The translations under genes were made by a program, and so were the position numbers. 64,000 bases of DNA from Clusia tigrina. Its lineage: Eukaryota; Arthropoda; Insecta; Diptera; Clusiidae. Positions 36,596 through 48,534 of the stretch are shown here, piece after piece (positions within the stretch are counted from its first letter, which is position 1; every line of letters begins with the position of its first letter). The stretch lies in the NCBI GenBank assembly GCA_920105625.2, contig OV050031.1:3141501-3205500 (forward strand), in the 5' to 3' direction. A model generated the notes under the pieces. It was not told the DNA's origin. It saw nothing but the letters and a program-made list of their open reading frames with translations, and ran no database searches.

Positions 36596-39500
36596 TTATA
36601 CAGACTGCCCGTTTAAGTTCATAAACGCACTAATATTGGGGCATTTATCTAATTTCTCGGCATCGACTTGGAAAACCTTAGACAATCGCTTCCAACTATG
36701 CGCATCGAAATAGTAAAAGGTTCCTCGCTCTTTTGTACCATTTTTTTCATATTGATTAATGCCAGGAATTCGAGTTATCCAGATTTTTTCTTCTATGTGA
36801 TATCTCCATTCGCGACTATGCCTGAACAAGTGGAGAGAAAGAGATACATACAATAAACTATGAAATTCCATCTAAGAGTATCTTTCAAAATAATAATTAC
36901 AGTTCCGCGGCGGCCATTAATTGCATGATATCACCGATGTTCGTATAAAAAAGAAAAAAGAGCAAATCCTCTTGCAGCTTTTTCAGAATCGGAGACGACA
37001 GCTTGTCTCTTATCGCAAAGTTGATCAAGTATTCGGGAGGCACGTTGTACTCAACGTCTTGTGCTCTGCATTAAGAATTGAATGGAAACATATAAGCAAC
37101 GTTTACCATGTTGATTCTGATATGAAATATTCACCTGCAGGGTTGATCCGCAAAAGGTCCAGCGAATGTAGGGTGTAAGCTATCCTGTGAGTTCAGATTC
37201 AACCCCAGTCCAGTTAAATCCGTACCCAAAGCTAACGTCACCAAATTTGGATCGGATTCCGCCGCTCGTATAAACGTTAAGAGACCCACCATACCAAATT
37301 GGTTATTCACCATACTCGTTGGGATGTTTGTGACCTTGCCTGCAACAAAAGAATACATGCAGGATATTAATAACAAAAACCATCAATAAACAGGAATGTA
37401 AGCAAGGAAAACATACCATCAGGTGATGTTTGCACTCCGTTTTTCAGAATCTTCTCATTACTGGAATTTTCGTTCGCATGTTCAGGGCCGCTGCTGCCAC
37501 TACTAACGCTGACATTGCTCCCCACACCGCCTAACCCACTGTTACCACTCACAATGGAGTTCATCGATTTCTCCGAACCGTCCAAACTGTTTTCCGTAAT
37601 TACTGTATTCGTTGTACCGTCGGAATTTTGAGTACCCGGTAACGCAGGAAAATCTTCATTGGACATGGTGAATTCCGATTGTTCCGCTGTTGGTTGCTTC
37701 ACCATTCCGACTAAAAGCCAAACCAGAGATACACATTTTTAAATCATTTTGAATGCTTCATGCAATTTCTTTTCAAATTGATTGTACTAAGATAATAATA
37801 ATTGAAGAGTACGTCAACAAAATTATAAACATTCACCGCGATTCTGAATTGAAATGGATGATTGGAGTCCCCGGGCGATTGGATCTGCTTTAATAATATA
37901 TAAAGCTATTAAAGTGCTAAAAAGATATTTAAAGAAGATGGACATATTGTAATTTAACATATATATAAAGTGCCGCTGCCTCGTCAAATATCATTTGAAG
38001 GACCTTCTTGGTATTTCTACTGATAGTGAGTGACTCCCGTTCACTTGGTCAAAAGACGAACAAACATCGTCACATGAAGCAAACTTCAAATTTTTAAGGT
38101 GGTCTTGTATATGAGAATCCCTGTTCCTCGTTCACAAGAGATTGATGTGTAGCAAAAATGTTAATCTGGATTCAGCGATATTGGCTGAAAGATTCTAATA
38201 TGGGTTCATCGATGTTGGCTGAAAAACTCTAATCTGGGTTCATCGATGTTGGCTGAAAACTCTAATCTGGGTTCATCGATGTTGGATGAAAAACTCTAAT
38301 CTTGGTTCATCGATATTGGATGAAATACTTAGCCTTTTAGTGGTCGATAAACTGGTTCGGAAGAGATTGATGTGTATAAAAAATGCTATTCTGGGTTCAT
38401 TGATATTCGCTGAAGAACTTTAGTCTGTTTTCAGCGATATTGGATGAAATACTTAGCCTTTTGTGGTCGATAAACATTTACAGTGCCTTTATGGCAAAGT
38501 CAGTAAGCGAAAGAGTAGGCAGATTTCCCAGTAGTTTTAATTCAAAATCGCGGTGATTATTTAACAAAAGAGTACAAAAATAATAAATGAAATAAATGTT
38601 AATAAATTAGTAAACGAAAGTTTAAATAAATGAACAAATAAATGTTAGTTGTTTAGGAAAGTTATAATTAATATTGAATTTTCATAAAATAATAATCGAG
38701 TTGAACTACAAAAGAAAGTAAAACCTCAATTTAAATAAAAAATAAATAAATTATATTACCACTCACCCAAAAAGAAAATTAATATACAGTAAATAAAATT
38801 TCACATTTGTTAAAGCGACAAACACAAAGAGGATATAAAGGATAAAGACCAAAAACAAATCAAAAAGATCACCAACTATTATAAAAACAAATTCTAAAAA
38901 TCGACAGAAATGAAGTTAACAAAAGTGCAAATAATTAAATAAAAGTAAACTAAACAAACAGAATATAATAATTTGTCGCATGTACAATCGAATTTATGTA
39001 TATTTATTAAAATGTATTAAGATATCATTGAAAAACTCACAAGAGGTAAAGAAATTACCATAAGGTTTGCTTCCCGGTGGCTGGAGGGGATTGGTCTGAG
39101 GCAGTGATTGATCATTTTGACCACGAGCATTCGTTAACGACGGAAATTCCGTGGGGTCAAGTAAGGCAGGCGTTGCTCCATCCCCACTACCACCAAACAC
39201 ATTATGGAAATTGTTAAGAGGTCCACCGGTACCGCCACCGGAACTATAACCGCTACGTCCAGTTTGCATGAAATTTCCCATGTTTGACTGAAATATATAA
39301 AACCGATTTTCTGGTTAACAAAGCTGGTTTACTGTGTGTATGCGGCAACTCACCATTGGACCACTACCCAAGCCCTGCATTGCGCGCCTCTCCACGAACG
39401 CTCGTTGTCCGAAAAGATTCGCTCGCCCACTACTCGATAACGCAGGACCGCCGACGGACAGCTGAGCATTGCGGTTGGGCGACAGTTGAGGTTGCTGCGT

Positions 39501-39770
39501 TTGCCCATAATTCGCGCCACCTACAAATAATTTGAAGGAATACGTGAATAATATCAATTACAAATCGACGATTTGGAAGGAATCATGAGCGTAGTCAGAC
39601 TAAGTGTGTCGACTGCGGAAAATTCCGCGGAACTTACCAGTTGGAAACATGCTTGACGTGGGTGTTACATGACCGGATAACGAACTACCACCAAAACCGC
39701 CTGTAGTTCTGCCCGTTAGAGAGGCATTTGCTATGCTTCTTGGGGGTTGTTGGAAATTTAAATTCGCCAT
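36596..39770 (-). CDS. Rga: Regena / CCR4-NOT subunit 2 (NOT2)
   Basis: Seven coding exons with consistent phase: 39638-39770, 39354-39520, 39059-39287, 37417-37710, 37135-37339, 36901-37065, 36596-36821, giving 472 aa. The start MANLNFQQPPRS has acceptor TTGCAG three bases upstream, so the 5' UTR is spliced. The N-terminal half is a Gly/Ser/Asn-rich linker containing PTEFPSLTN and the conserved NEDFPALPG (about residues 194-202). The C-terminal NOT box follows: NNQFGMVGLLTFIRAAESDP, DLTGLGLNLNS, FAGPFADQPCR, EYNVPPEYLINFAIRDK, EDLLFFLFYT, REWRYHIEEKIWITR, ERGTFYYFDAHSWKR. NOT2 links NOT1 and NOT3 in the deadenylase complex that shortens mRNA poly(A) tails. Intron 3 (37711-39058) carries a minisatellite. 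Alternative exons cannot be excluded. Confidence 0.95.
38127..38480. repeat. ~34-bp minisatellite in Rga intron 3
   Basis: Units of the form CTCTAATCTGGGTTCATCGA with TGTTGGCTGAAAAA repeat about seven times. A longer motif AGAGATTGATGTGTA flanks the units at about 38137 and 38365, and ATGAAATACTTAGCCTTTT recurs twice, so a block of units was duplicated. The array lies entirely within the intron between the third and fourth coding exons. Confidence 0.85.
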
Positions 39771-40638
39771 TATCTGCAATTTCACATAATTAGCAGGGAA
39801 GCAAGTAAAGAAATACAATAATATTGGATTTAAGAGTGTATATAAAAAATCAATATAAAGGTAACTGGTCATCGTCAGCTTCCAAGCTATGCTGCCTATC
39901 GCGATTTGTTCATCATCCTAACACTTTTCCCTAATTGATTCCGCCTGCTGGTGCACACCAACGACTAATTGGCTGGGGCTGTCAACACTAATCGCAGCGA
40001 GCATGAGATAAGCGGTGTATGCAAGCGTGGTGCTTGGAACGGGGGGGGGGGTGATGTGTTTTTTGTTTATGCGTAATTTTCACCTCAGAAGCATCGCTAT
40101 TAGAGAACAACGCAAAACGGTATCAGCGAAACATAAAAAATAGTACGTAATCTTGCTGGCTTGGTGCGGCGTAAAAGGGTCGCTTGCACTCAAATCCGAG
40201 TGTATCTGCGCTGAGGCGGCTTGTTTCATGTTTCTCTCAAACCCAACTCTAATTGGTGAGTTTAGGCCACACAAGAAAACAAAATGTATCTGCCGATATA
40301 AAAGTGTAGATGTGCAGCTCCCACCCCTGCAGAAGGGCAAATTATGTAGAAGAACACACGCACTCACATTCTGTGTATACATAATTAGTTCTGCACATTT
40401 AATTCCACTACTCTAGTATTTGCGCAAATGGCAGATAAAATTCAAATAAACCTGTCACAGTTCTTGTCAACAAATAATAATAATAATAATAATGGAAGGA
40501 AAATTTTACCACAACAATAAATTACAAGCCAAAAAGAAATTCAGCCAACAATCTGACCGAAACACACATGCACACTCGGGCACAGCCACACAACAGAAAC
40601 ACTTACAAGGCGACCATATGAGCAATAGGAAAAGCAGC

Positions 40639-40685
40639 AACAACAACAAAAACAACAACAAAAGCAGCAGCAACAACAACAATAA
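40639..40685. repeat. CAA/CAG-rich compound microsatellite
   Basis: AACAACAACAAAAACAACAA continues into AGCAGCAGCAACAACAACAA in the Rga 5' intron. A G10 run also lies near 40041. Confidence 0.85.
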
Positions 40686-41865
40686 TGACAACTACAATTC
40701 CAACTCCTTGGCGCATAAGACAAAAAATTAAAGTCAGTCTGAAGTGATTTTTAAGCATACATCTCTATCCATCCAGATATCAGATCCATTGAGGCCCTCA
40801 ACTCCAAGAGTGAGAATGAAACAAATGCGAAACGCAAAGAACAACAGCAAGAACACGGCACGGCACGGCACGCACATACACACTCTCCCACACACACGCG
40901 CGCAAACGTACACTCACTCGGCCGCAGTAGCCAAACAGCCTACAAGTTAAGTATCAGCCTGATAGCTGATGGAGTAGTGGAAGCAAATGTGCTGCGCAGT
41001 AATTGTGGTAATTGCATTTGGCAGCAAGAGCAGAGCGAGCGATTTAAGAATAACACCAGCATGTAATAAAAATTATGTACACACGGGAATACTGGCAAAT
41101 TCTCTGGTTGAATGCAAGGTGTCGTACTACCATCACCAGGGGAGCAGATAATCATCAGGTAGTTAGCAAATTTAAGCTGCAGGACACTCAATAAAGCACA
41201 ATCTCGTCCTCACCAAAAGAAAAAACACATGACACATACACCGTCTCCACTCGGCCTAATGGCGAAGGTTGAAGTTGATGCACTGACTGTCTTAGTGCTG
41301 GAAGAGCCAAACCAGACAAGCTCCAGTAATTTGTTAAACAAAAAGTAAATTTTCTGGAAAAAGGATACACGTCGGTGTTAGCACCAACAAATACAAGAAG
41401 CAGACCAATTATGACTACCTGTCGAGGTAGTTGAGCTCATTGGCTGCAGCGCCGCACCGCACACTAGCAGCAACACACACAGCAGTCAACCATGGTCTTG
41501 GCAGCAATGAAGTTGTTGTTGTTGTAGTTGTTGTTGCACGCAGGTAGAGCGATCGGACAACTGACGGACTGACCGACCGCACTTGTACGTATGCCCGTAT
41601 GTATACGGAGCGGTGGGGAGTGGTGAATCTTGTTCTGTGGGGGATAGAATTACTGGCCCAAATAAAGTGCTTCTTTTTATGCATGTAAACACACTTCCTT
41701 TATATGTATAAGCCATTAGATGGTGGCCACCTAATTCCATTGCTAGAAGAAGTCGAGGTAGTTGAAATTCGTTTAATTGATGGGACTCACTCAATTTGGA
41801 CCGCTGTTGTGGCTTGGGGCACTGGCGATGACCTTTAGCATGACTTCCCGCCTTTTATAACTTAC

Positions 41866-42076
41866 CTAATAAGTTGTTCTTTCCTGCTTGTACTTGACTT
41901 AATCGACTACTACTACGACTATTCACTGAAGTTGCAGCGTTCACCGCATTTAACATTCCAAGGCGGCGAAGATGCACCGTCACCGTCGCCGTCGTCCTCG
42001 TCGTTGGTGTGCGGTAACTATCCTTTGTACCGTTTTGTCCTTGATTCGGTTGTGGGATGCCACACACTGTAAACTA
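41866..42076 (-). promoter_or_regulatory. Rga: Probable Rga 5' UTR exon with uORF
   Basis: The donor TTATTAG/GTAAGT (exon end 41866) is strong. A plausible acceptor CCAATTGCAG lies at about 42076. Joined to the coding exon whose acceptor is just before 39773, the exon's open frame (ATG at 42067, starting MCGIPQPNQG) continues out of frame past the main ATG. It would end about 90 nt into the next exon. I therefore read the exon as 5' UTR carrying an upstream ORF, not as an N-terminal extension. The transcription start lies further right, before Vha26. Confidence 0.5.
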
Positions 42077-43600
42077 CACCTGCAATTGGGCAGTGACAAG
42101 TAGGGGAAGGCTTACGGAAGCCTCCTGAGGTTCGGGTATTTGTTTTAACCTTGATTAGTGCGTGAACACTTATTTTGCTTATTTTGTTTAAGACACAATC
42201 CAGCGAAATGGCACGAAATTGCTCAAGTGTTCGTTCACTGATTAAAACTATCTAACAACACACGAACGTGCGATTTTAGTCCACGGGATAAGCTTGGCGC
42301 GGGCACGTAAAGGTGGGGTTGATTTAGAATTGAATACACTAAGGACACTTTGTCCGTCCGCGTTGGTATTGGATTGTGAATAACACTCGGTTCGATACGC
42401 TTCGTTTGGGGACTCGGGCGCCCCTCGGTAGCCGTCGCTTGCGCTGCGTCTCCGCCAAACTGATTGCTATACGCCTGCCGCTGCTTGACGGTTTGGACTT
42501 ATCCACTTTTTCTTGTGAAGAAGCGAAAATGTTTTTAACTTCACACTGGTCTTGCTGGCGTTGTGCGTTTTTTTTTTTTTACCGATTTCTTTTATTTTAC
42601 TTGTAAAGATGCGTTTACTTTTGCGCTTCTTCTTCTTCCACTTATGCTGCTCCGTCCGTCCGTCGTCTTTTTGTCTTTGTTTTCTCAGTTCAATGAAATT
42701 TCACCCGAGCGCAATATAAAAATCACTTGCTTTTTCGCAAATAAAGCGCGTTTTGCAGATTTCGCAACGCTACGATTATTTAAAGGCTCTTATTCGTTAA
42801 GTATCGAATCTTCACAATATATGGGATTATTTTCCAGTTCTTGACGCTAAAATTTGTTAAAATTTAACACAGCAGATCTGTAAAATTTTTGTGGCTATAA
42901 GCACAATGCACGAATACAAACACAAAAACGAAATGTCCGTCGTGCGCTTGATGTGCATATGTGTGTATGCATATATGTATACAACTACTCGATGAACTTC
43001 AACTGGTGAACAGATGGCGTTAGCTTCGACTTTTGGCATTAAATTGAAACAACAAATTTTATTACAAATAAATACAAGGATATTTTATTCAAGTCAGTAT
43101 TTAACAATTTCCATGCATATATAAATATATAAGATTGTTGTGATCCAGTTTGGGATTGAAACATACTTGATATTTATTTTAATACGTAGTTTCGAAAAAA
43201 ATTTCAAAATAATTTCAATTGCAACCTTGTACAATTATTCGAAGTTGTACCAATTTTTGACAAATTATTATTGGCTTCTATGGCACGCTAGATGGCGCTC
43301 GTGAAGAAGGAAAATTTTGCTGATTGGTATTTGAGTGAGGAGAAAATTGGCAGTCAAAAATAGTGATTGAGTGTGACTGTGACTTCTAGTAGGCGCACAC
43401 ATCCACATACTCCTGCAAGTGCTTTTTTCCATAATTTTCTACTTTGAAGAATTTCTACTTAAATAATTCAGACCAAACTGAAATGAAGCAGATGCAGAGC
43501 CAAGAAACTAATTGAAATAACTTTGTTTAACATTACAGGAACCGTGAACCGTGCATTTTTTCCTTCGATTTGTGGTGTAGAAAAATAAAAAACCGTGAAA
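42077..43600. promoter_or_regulatory. Head-to-head Rga / Vha26 intergenic and 5' region
   Basis: This stretch holds the promoters of two divergent housekeeping genes. No TATA-type arrangement was recognised. GATGGCG-type words occur at 43014-43020 and 43292-43298. The end, 43540-43600, is a likely Vha26 5' UTR with a pyrimidine-rich run (TTTTTTCCTTCG). Confidence 0.4.
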
Positions 43601-46161
43601 ATGGCTCTCAGCGACGCAGATGTACAGAAACAGGTAAGTGGTGTCCATGAAGAAATAGGGATATCAAAGTGGTTCCACAATATGGGCCACATATCCTCTA
43701 TGATTAGCTGTTTTACCAGCTAGATAATTTTCCTATATGTGTTAGCGCTGGTACTGGGGCTACCAAGATGGCGAGTCATAAGATTTTCAGTCATGTGAAT
43801 TTTGGGCACAATGCGTACATTTTAAAAGTTGTCTCTGGCATTTGTGGCAAGGCCCTAAAATAAATCATGCATTGTAAATAACAATTAAGTTTGTATTTTC
43901 AGATTTTTATGCAATAGCATATTTTTTTTTTACTATTTTTGTGTGGAAAATTCGCTAGCTCCGAAGAAAAATATAAGGCAGTCATGTGACCATATGAAAT
44001 GAAGGTTTTGCTGTGGGTGAGAGTGGGTCAGCGCCAATAACACATGACGGGTTATCAGTTATCTCACTCACACATATTTGCTGTAAATTTTTTTCTTATT
44101 GGAGGGGGTGTTAAATAAATTCACATATGATGTAGAATGGAATACGATGTCAAAGGATATTTTTTAAGTTGCAATAGTTTCACGATATTTAATAAAAGTA
44201 TATGCAGATGATTTATGCTTTATGCAATAGACTATTATACAATACAAAATATTGTATTATACAGTCCAAAATATTTTAGGACTGTTTGTTAGGTTTAGAT
44301 TTACCCAAGAAGCATTCCTTTGGAAGAATGTACATGCATATTTTTATTTCAAAAAGTAATTGATTTGTATAAATTACCAATATTGTTGGTAAAAATCCCA
44401 ACATTTTAAATATACTTGTTTGTTTTGGATAAAAAAAAAAAACGATTAATTTTGATCATGTGATGTGATTTTTTCATATAACACCCTAATCCATTTTTTC
44501 GGTGGCAATCACCACCGACCTTCAATTGAATACATGTGCTGTTAGCATATTCTTTTAATACCTATTTTTATAAATTTATGGTCAGTCGGTATTAAATGTA
44601 CTGCATGTAGTTTAATGGCTTAAATTGCGTAATCGGACGTAACGCATGGTTGTTGCCTGGGTTTACGAATTCTGGCTTCAAGCTAAGTTTTGTAAATATT
44701 TCTATTTTAATTATATTAGACTTGAATTGAGGGTTGAGGTTCTCTTGCAGTCTGTCTTGGATTTACTGGTATTCCGGCTTTAATCTAAAAATTTTTAAAT
44801 ATCTTGATTTTAATTATATGAGACTTGAATTGAGGGTTTGGCTTCACTTCTCATCAGCCTCTGTTATACAATGGCAAAGTTCAAGTTGGATTCCTTTCCA
44901 AATTGTAGTCCCGCGTCATACTTTGCTCAATATTTCAAGTACATACTCGCATTTACTCAATTTCCACCCCATTTACAGATAAAGCACATGATGGCTTTCA
45001 TTGAGCAAGAAGCCAATGAGAAGGCCGAAGAGATTGATGCTAAAGCCGAGGAAGAATTCAGCATTGAAAAGGGACGTCTCGTGCAGCAACAGCGTCTCAA
45101 GATCATGGCGTACTACGAGAAAAAAGAAAAGCAAGTCGAGTTACAGAAGAAAATTCAGTCATCGAACATGCTTAACCAAGCACGTTTGAAGGTAGGTCAT
45201 GATTTTCTCTTCTGCGCATGCGCCTAGCTTTCTTCAGAGCAGAGTACAATCAATAATTGGTACAATTAATTTGCCCAGGTTCTCAAAGTGAGGGAAGATC
45301 ATGTACGTAATGTGTTAGACGAAGCACGTCGCCGGCTCGGTGAAGTTACTAAAAATCCAGCTGAATACAAGCAAGTCTTGCAAAAGCTTATTGTCCAAGC
45401 ATTATATCAGGTTATGGAACCCACTGTCTTCTTACGCTGCCGCCAATCCGATCAAGGCTTAATAAAGGAAGTGCTGCCTGATTCCATAGATCAATACAAG
45501 GATGCCATGGGCCAAGAGCTGAATGTGATCGTTGACACCGATAACTTCCTGGCGGCGGAAACGTGCGGTGGCATCGAATTGATTGCTTTGAATGGTCGCA
45601 TAAAGGTACATTTTGTGGTCCCTAATTTTATTATACATTATCTAGTTTTTTACTAAGTAAATTACTAATAAGCAATCAGCCCTATCATGAATATTCATCT
45701 GGTTATGAATACAATTCGTATTTCTACTGGCATCCTAATACAGTATGAGGGGAATATTAATGATAGGTCTGAATATAAGCCAGTACTGAGCAAGCCTCAC
45801 CAAAGTTTCCGAGTGTTCTTGACCTTGGCAGCCTCTTAAGACAGAGATTGCGTGCTCAAATAGCATTGAACATGCCTCGTGTTGTTCTTTGTTAGCGTGC
45901 GATCTCTGGTACAAACCAAGGATATATTTTTGTTTATTTGTTTGAAAGAACTCCGTTTTATTTGCAATCTGTTCAATATGGATATGAACACTGTCAATTA
46001 GGTTTGCATTATAACTGATATTGAAACATATTTGGCTCTTTTTTCCGCGATAGGTACCCAACACTCTGGAGTCCAGATTGGATTTGATTTCACAGCAACT
46101 TGTGCCAGAAATTCGTAACGCATTGTTCGGCCGCAACGTCAACCGCAAATTCACCGATTAA
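43601..46161 (+). CDS. Vha26: V-type H+ ATPase subunit E
   Basis: Subunit E of the V1 sector, a peripheral-stalk protein that pairs with subunit G to hold the catalytic head of the proton pump. Exons are 43601-43633, 44979-45191, 45279-45605 and 46054-46161, giving 226 aa, the length I recall for fly Vha26. The protein starts [19 protein letters not shown]; an α-helical charged N-terminal half ([18 protein letters not shown], ...[17 protein letters not shown]) leads to a globular C-terminal half. That half contains [42 protein letters not shown] and the end [11 protein letters not shown]. The 33-nt first coding exon and 1.35-kb first intron fit a regulated 5' end. Intron 1 contains a ~102-bp duplicated segment (44669-44877). 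Intron 3 contains an antisense relic. Confidence 0.97.
45735..46053 (-). pseudogene. Antisense helical-repeat-like ORF fragment in Vha26 intron 3
   Basis: Over 100 codons are open on the minus strand in an AT-rich intron, and the translation looks protein-like. It includes [20 protein letters not shown], then [20 protein letters not shown] and [18 protein letters not shown]. The A...[11 protein letters not shown]....RLAQYWL pattern resembles TPR/FAT-type helical repeats, for example the FAT region of ATM-family kinases as I remember it. The frame ends at TAG at 45735-45737 and has no convincing splice partner on this strand, so I read it as a duplicated gene fragment. Chance open sequence is the alternative. 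Confidence 0.3.
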
Positions 46162-46330
46162 ATGCTTGCTAAATATAAACACAAACATCCTGATAAACAA
46201 AACACTTACAAAAATGTTATTATAATACATCTATATATATATATATACAAATACTTAATATTATTTAAAAGAAAATTTGTCAAAGTCAAAGCAGAAGGAA
46301 AATAATCAAGCAAAACCACAGCAGCAGCAA

Positions 46331-47302
46331 ATGCCTCCCGAGCCACACCGCATATTAGAGAAGAAATGCCAAATAGATGAGGTGTGCGCCCGGTGGAGTT
46401 TGACCTACTATTATACTACTACCAGTACTACCTACAACAACTACAAGAACATATTTTAGAGGATGTTGCAAAATTTACTATTTAAAAGCGAATACTACAC
46501 AAATTTATTTAGGAAAATGTTTGTTTATCGTTTATTTAGTGGACATGTTTTAATTATTGCTATATATATATATATATGCGAAAAAGGCAAACACAATTTA
46601 ATTACTTATACATATACATATTTAAATATAACGTATGTTTAAAGATACTTAACAAAGAATCGCTCTATCTAACACATTATTACATACATTCCTGTGTACA
46701 AATTCAAATGATTTTTTTGCTTTTGTTGTACTCAAAAACGTGAACACGAGTCACGTTTTACCGGTTTTTGCGGCGAGATCGTTCATTTGCGTGCGCGAGA
46801 TCTAATTTCTCTCTGCCGCCTCCTTTTTATAATTGTAAATTTTGTTTGTCTACTTTCTTTGTGTCGTATCTAGAAAAAGTGAAAATATTTGTATTATCAA
46901 ATGAAACCTTTGTTCTTATATAATGTTTTTTTTCGTAATTGTTTATTCTTCTAATCATTATGTAAATTGTTGTCTAATCTTAAGAATTGAATTGTAGCTT
47001 GTTAAAAGTGGAAAAAATTAATTACTCCCAGGCGAGAGTTGCACTCGGTCGTCAGAGCGCTGATGCTGGAGGGCGAAGACGTGCCACCTAAGAAGCACCT
47101 AAAAGTATGCAATAATGAATACGTGTTAAATTTGCTAAGGACGACAATTGTGCACCTGATGTGTTAATGTGCTCCTTGGGCACCGCGCTTGATCATTCAG
47201 CATTGTTATCTTCTAAACACCGAAATGTTGGAATCCTTCAATGATTTCGCTGTGCAAAAGATAACGGTCGAGCGGGCGCTCAAATTGCACATTTTCTCAT
47301 AA
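46331..47302 (+). CDS. Candidate small unrecognised gene, three exons
   Basis: Three blocks join with matching phase: up to 46383 (donor GT/GTGCGC), 47032-47104 (acceptor ACTCCCAG, donor GTATGC) and 47201-47302 (acceptor ATCATTCAG, stop TAA). From the internal ATG at 46331 the product is 75 aa. Exon 2 gives RELHSVVRALMLEGEDVPPK and exon 3 gives MLESFNDFAVQKITVERALK. Both are GC-richer than the surrounding DNA and have ordinary protein composition. The frame stays open upstream to an AG at 46271, with a basic, Q-rich stretch, so a further 5' exon may exist. It begins within 200 bp of the Vha26 stop, so it could also be a downstream ORF in a shared transcript. I do not recognise the family. Donor choice for exon 1 (46383 rather than 46381) follows from phase only. 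Confidence 0.4.
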
Positions 47303-48534
47303 GTTTGTTTGTTACAACAAAAAAAAAAAGAGTAAAGGGGGTTTATGCTCTAAGTTGGTGTTATCTCGCTGATGTGACATGTGGTTTTCCCATTCTCCTC
47401 TCGAATGTAGTCGTTTTGTGGCGTGGTTTCTCACTATTATTGTCATCTTTTGAAAATATCTAAATGTTAAATTAAACGTAAATATAATAACTAAAAAAAA
47501 TTAAAAAAAAAGTTGGAAATCTGAGCACATCTCGCACAATTGTCGCTTATTAAATTTGCATTCCATTTTGTATCCGTCGGTCCACCTCCAGTTCCGCTGA
47601 CTGCATGCACCTCTTCGCTGTTCTCATATCAAGTGAAACAGAAATTTCGATATAGAAAATAAATTTTATTCTACTTTGTTCTGCATTATTGTTCGCTACT
47701 GTTTGAAATATGTTTTTAGTTTTGTGCCTTTTGTTTAAAGAATTTCTTGCTACGGCAGTCAGTAAATAAATATAATTAAAAAATATGTAATTAAAAGTTT
47801 GCAACACACATTTACAATAATATTATATTATGATTATATATATATACACAATTTACTAAAATAAAATTTAAATTAAATACATACAAAATTATATTTAATA
47901 ATAATAATTAATCAGTATTTGTGAAACGACAAAACGTTAGTCAAAATTATATTCAGACAGTTTATTGTGAAGAATTTTATTAAGTAAACGAAAGAAAAAC
48001 CATAGCAAAATATATACAACTGCAATAATTCAATTGTTTCTGGTGCAAGTGAATCAATCGCATGAATTTCACTCGAATCATGAGAAACTGGCGTCTTTTT
48101 ATTTGAGCATTTTGAAAGATTTTGAATGAGTATCACCATCACCCCTCCTACTGCCCACTTTTGGCCTGGCTCTGGACGAAGCGAACTGTTTGCGAATTGC
48201 CATTGCATTCTTTAATTTCACATTTATTTGGTGTTTGGTTTTTTCTTCGCTGTTTCTCAAACAAATTAATAGAAAATATTTATATTTATAAATAACAAAA
48301 AATTAATGGGAATTTTTGATGAATTTTAATTAGACATTGGCCTCGTATGCATATTTCCAATATATGTGTGTATAAATTAAAATTATGTACAATAAAATTA
48401 TTCACATTTCTATAAATGTATGTTTTGAATTTAAATACAGTATATTCACGAAATACAATAATAAAAATGAAAAAATTCATTCAGTTCAAAATTTGAGTGA
48501 AACCATGAGCTTATTTTTATTCAATTGGGGAAGT

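Noticed and set aside
41415..41794. Frames of 89 and 102 codons in the Rga 5' intron
   Set aside because: They contain microsatellite-derived poly-T/poly-Q and lie between the probable 5' UTR exon and the coding exon without matching splice phase.
41866..42067. N-terminal coding extension of Rga (MCGIPQP...)
   Set aside because: The exon ends in phase 1, while the next exon needs phase 0 for the Rga frame, so it cannot extend the protein through this junction.
47205..47265. A 61-nt imperfect hairpin (GTTATCTT ... AAGATAAC) resembling a pre-miRNA or H/ACA stem
   Set aside because: The same bases read as the last coding exon of the candidate small gene, which explains the sequence better. The stem has several internal mismatches and no H or ACA box fits.
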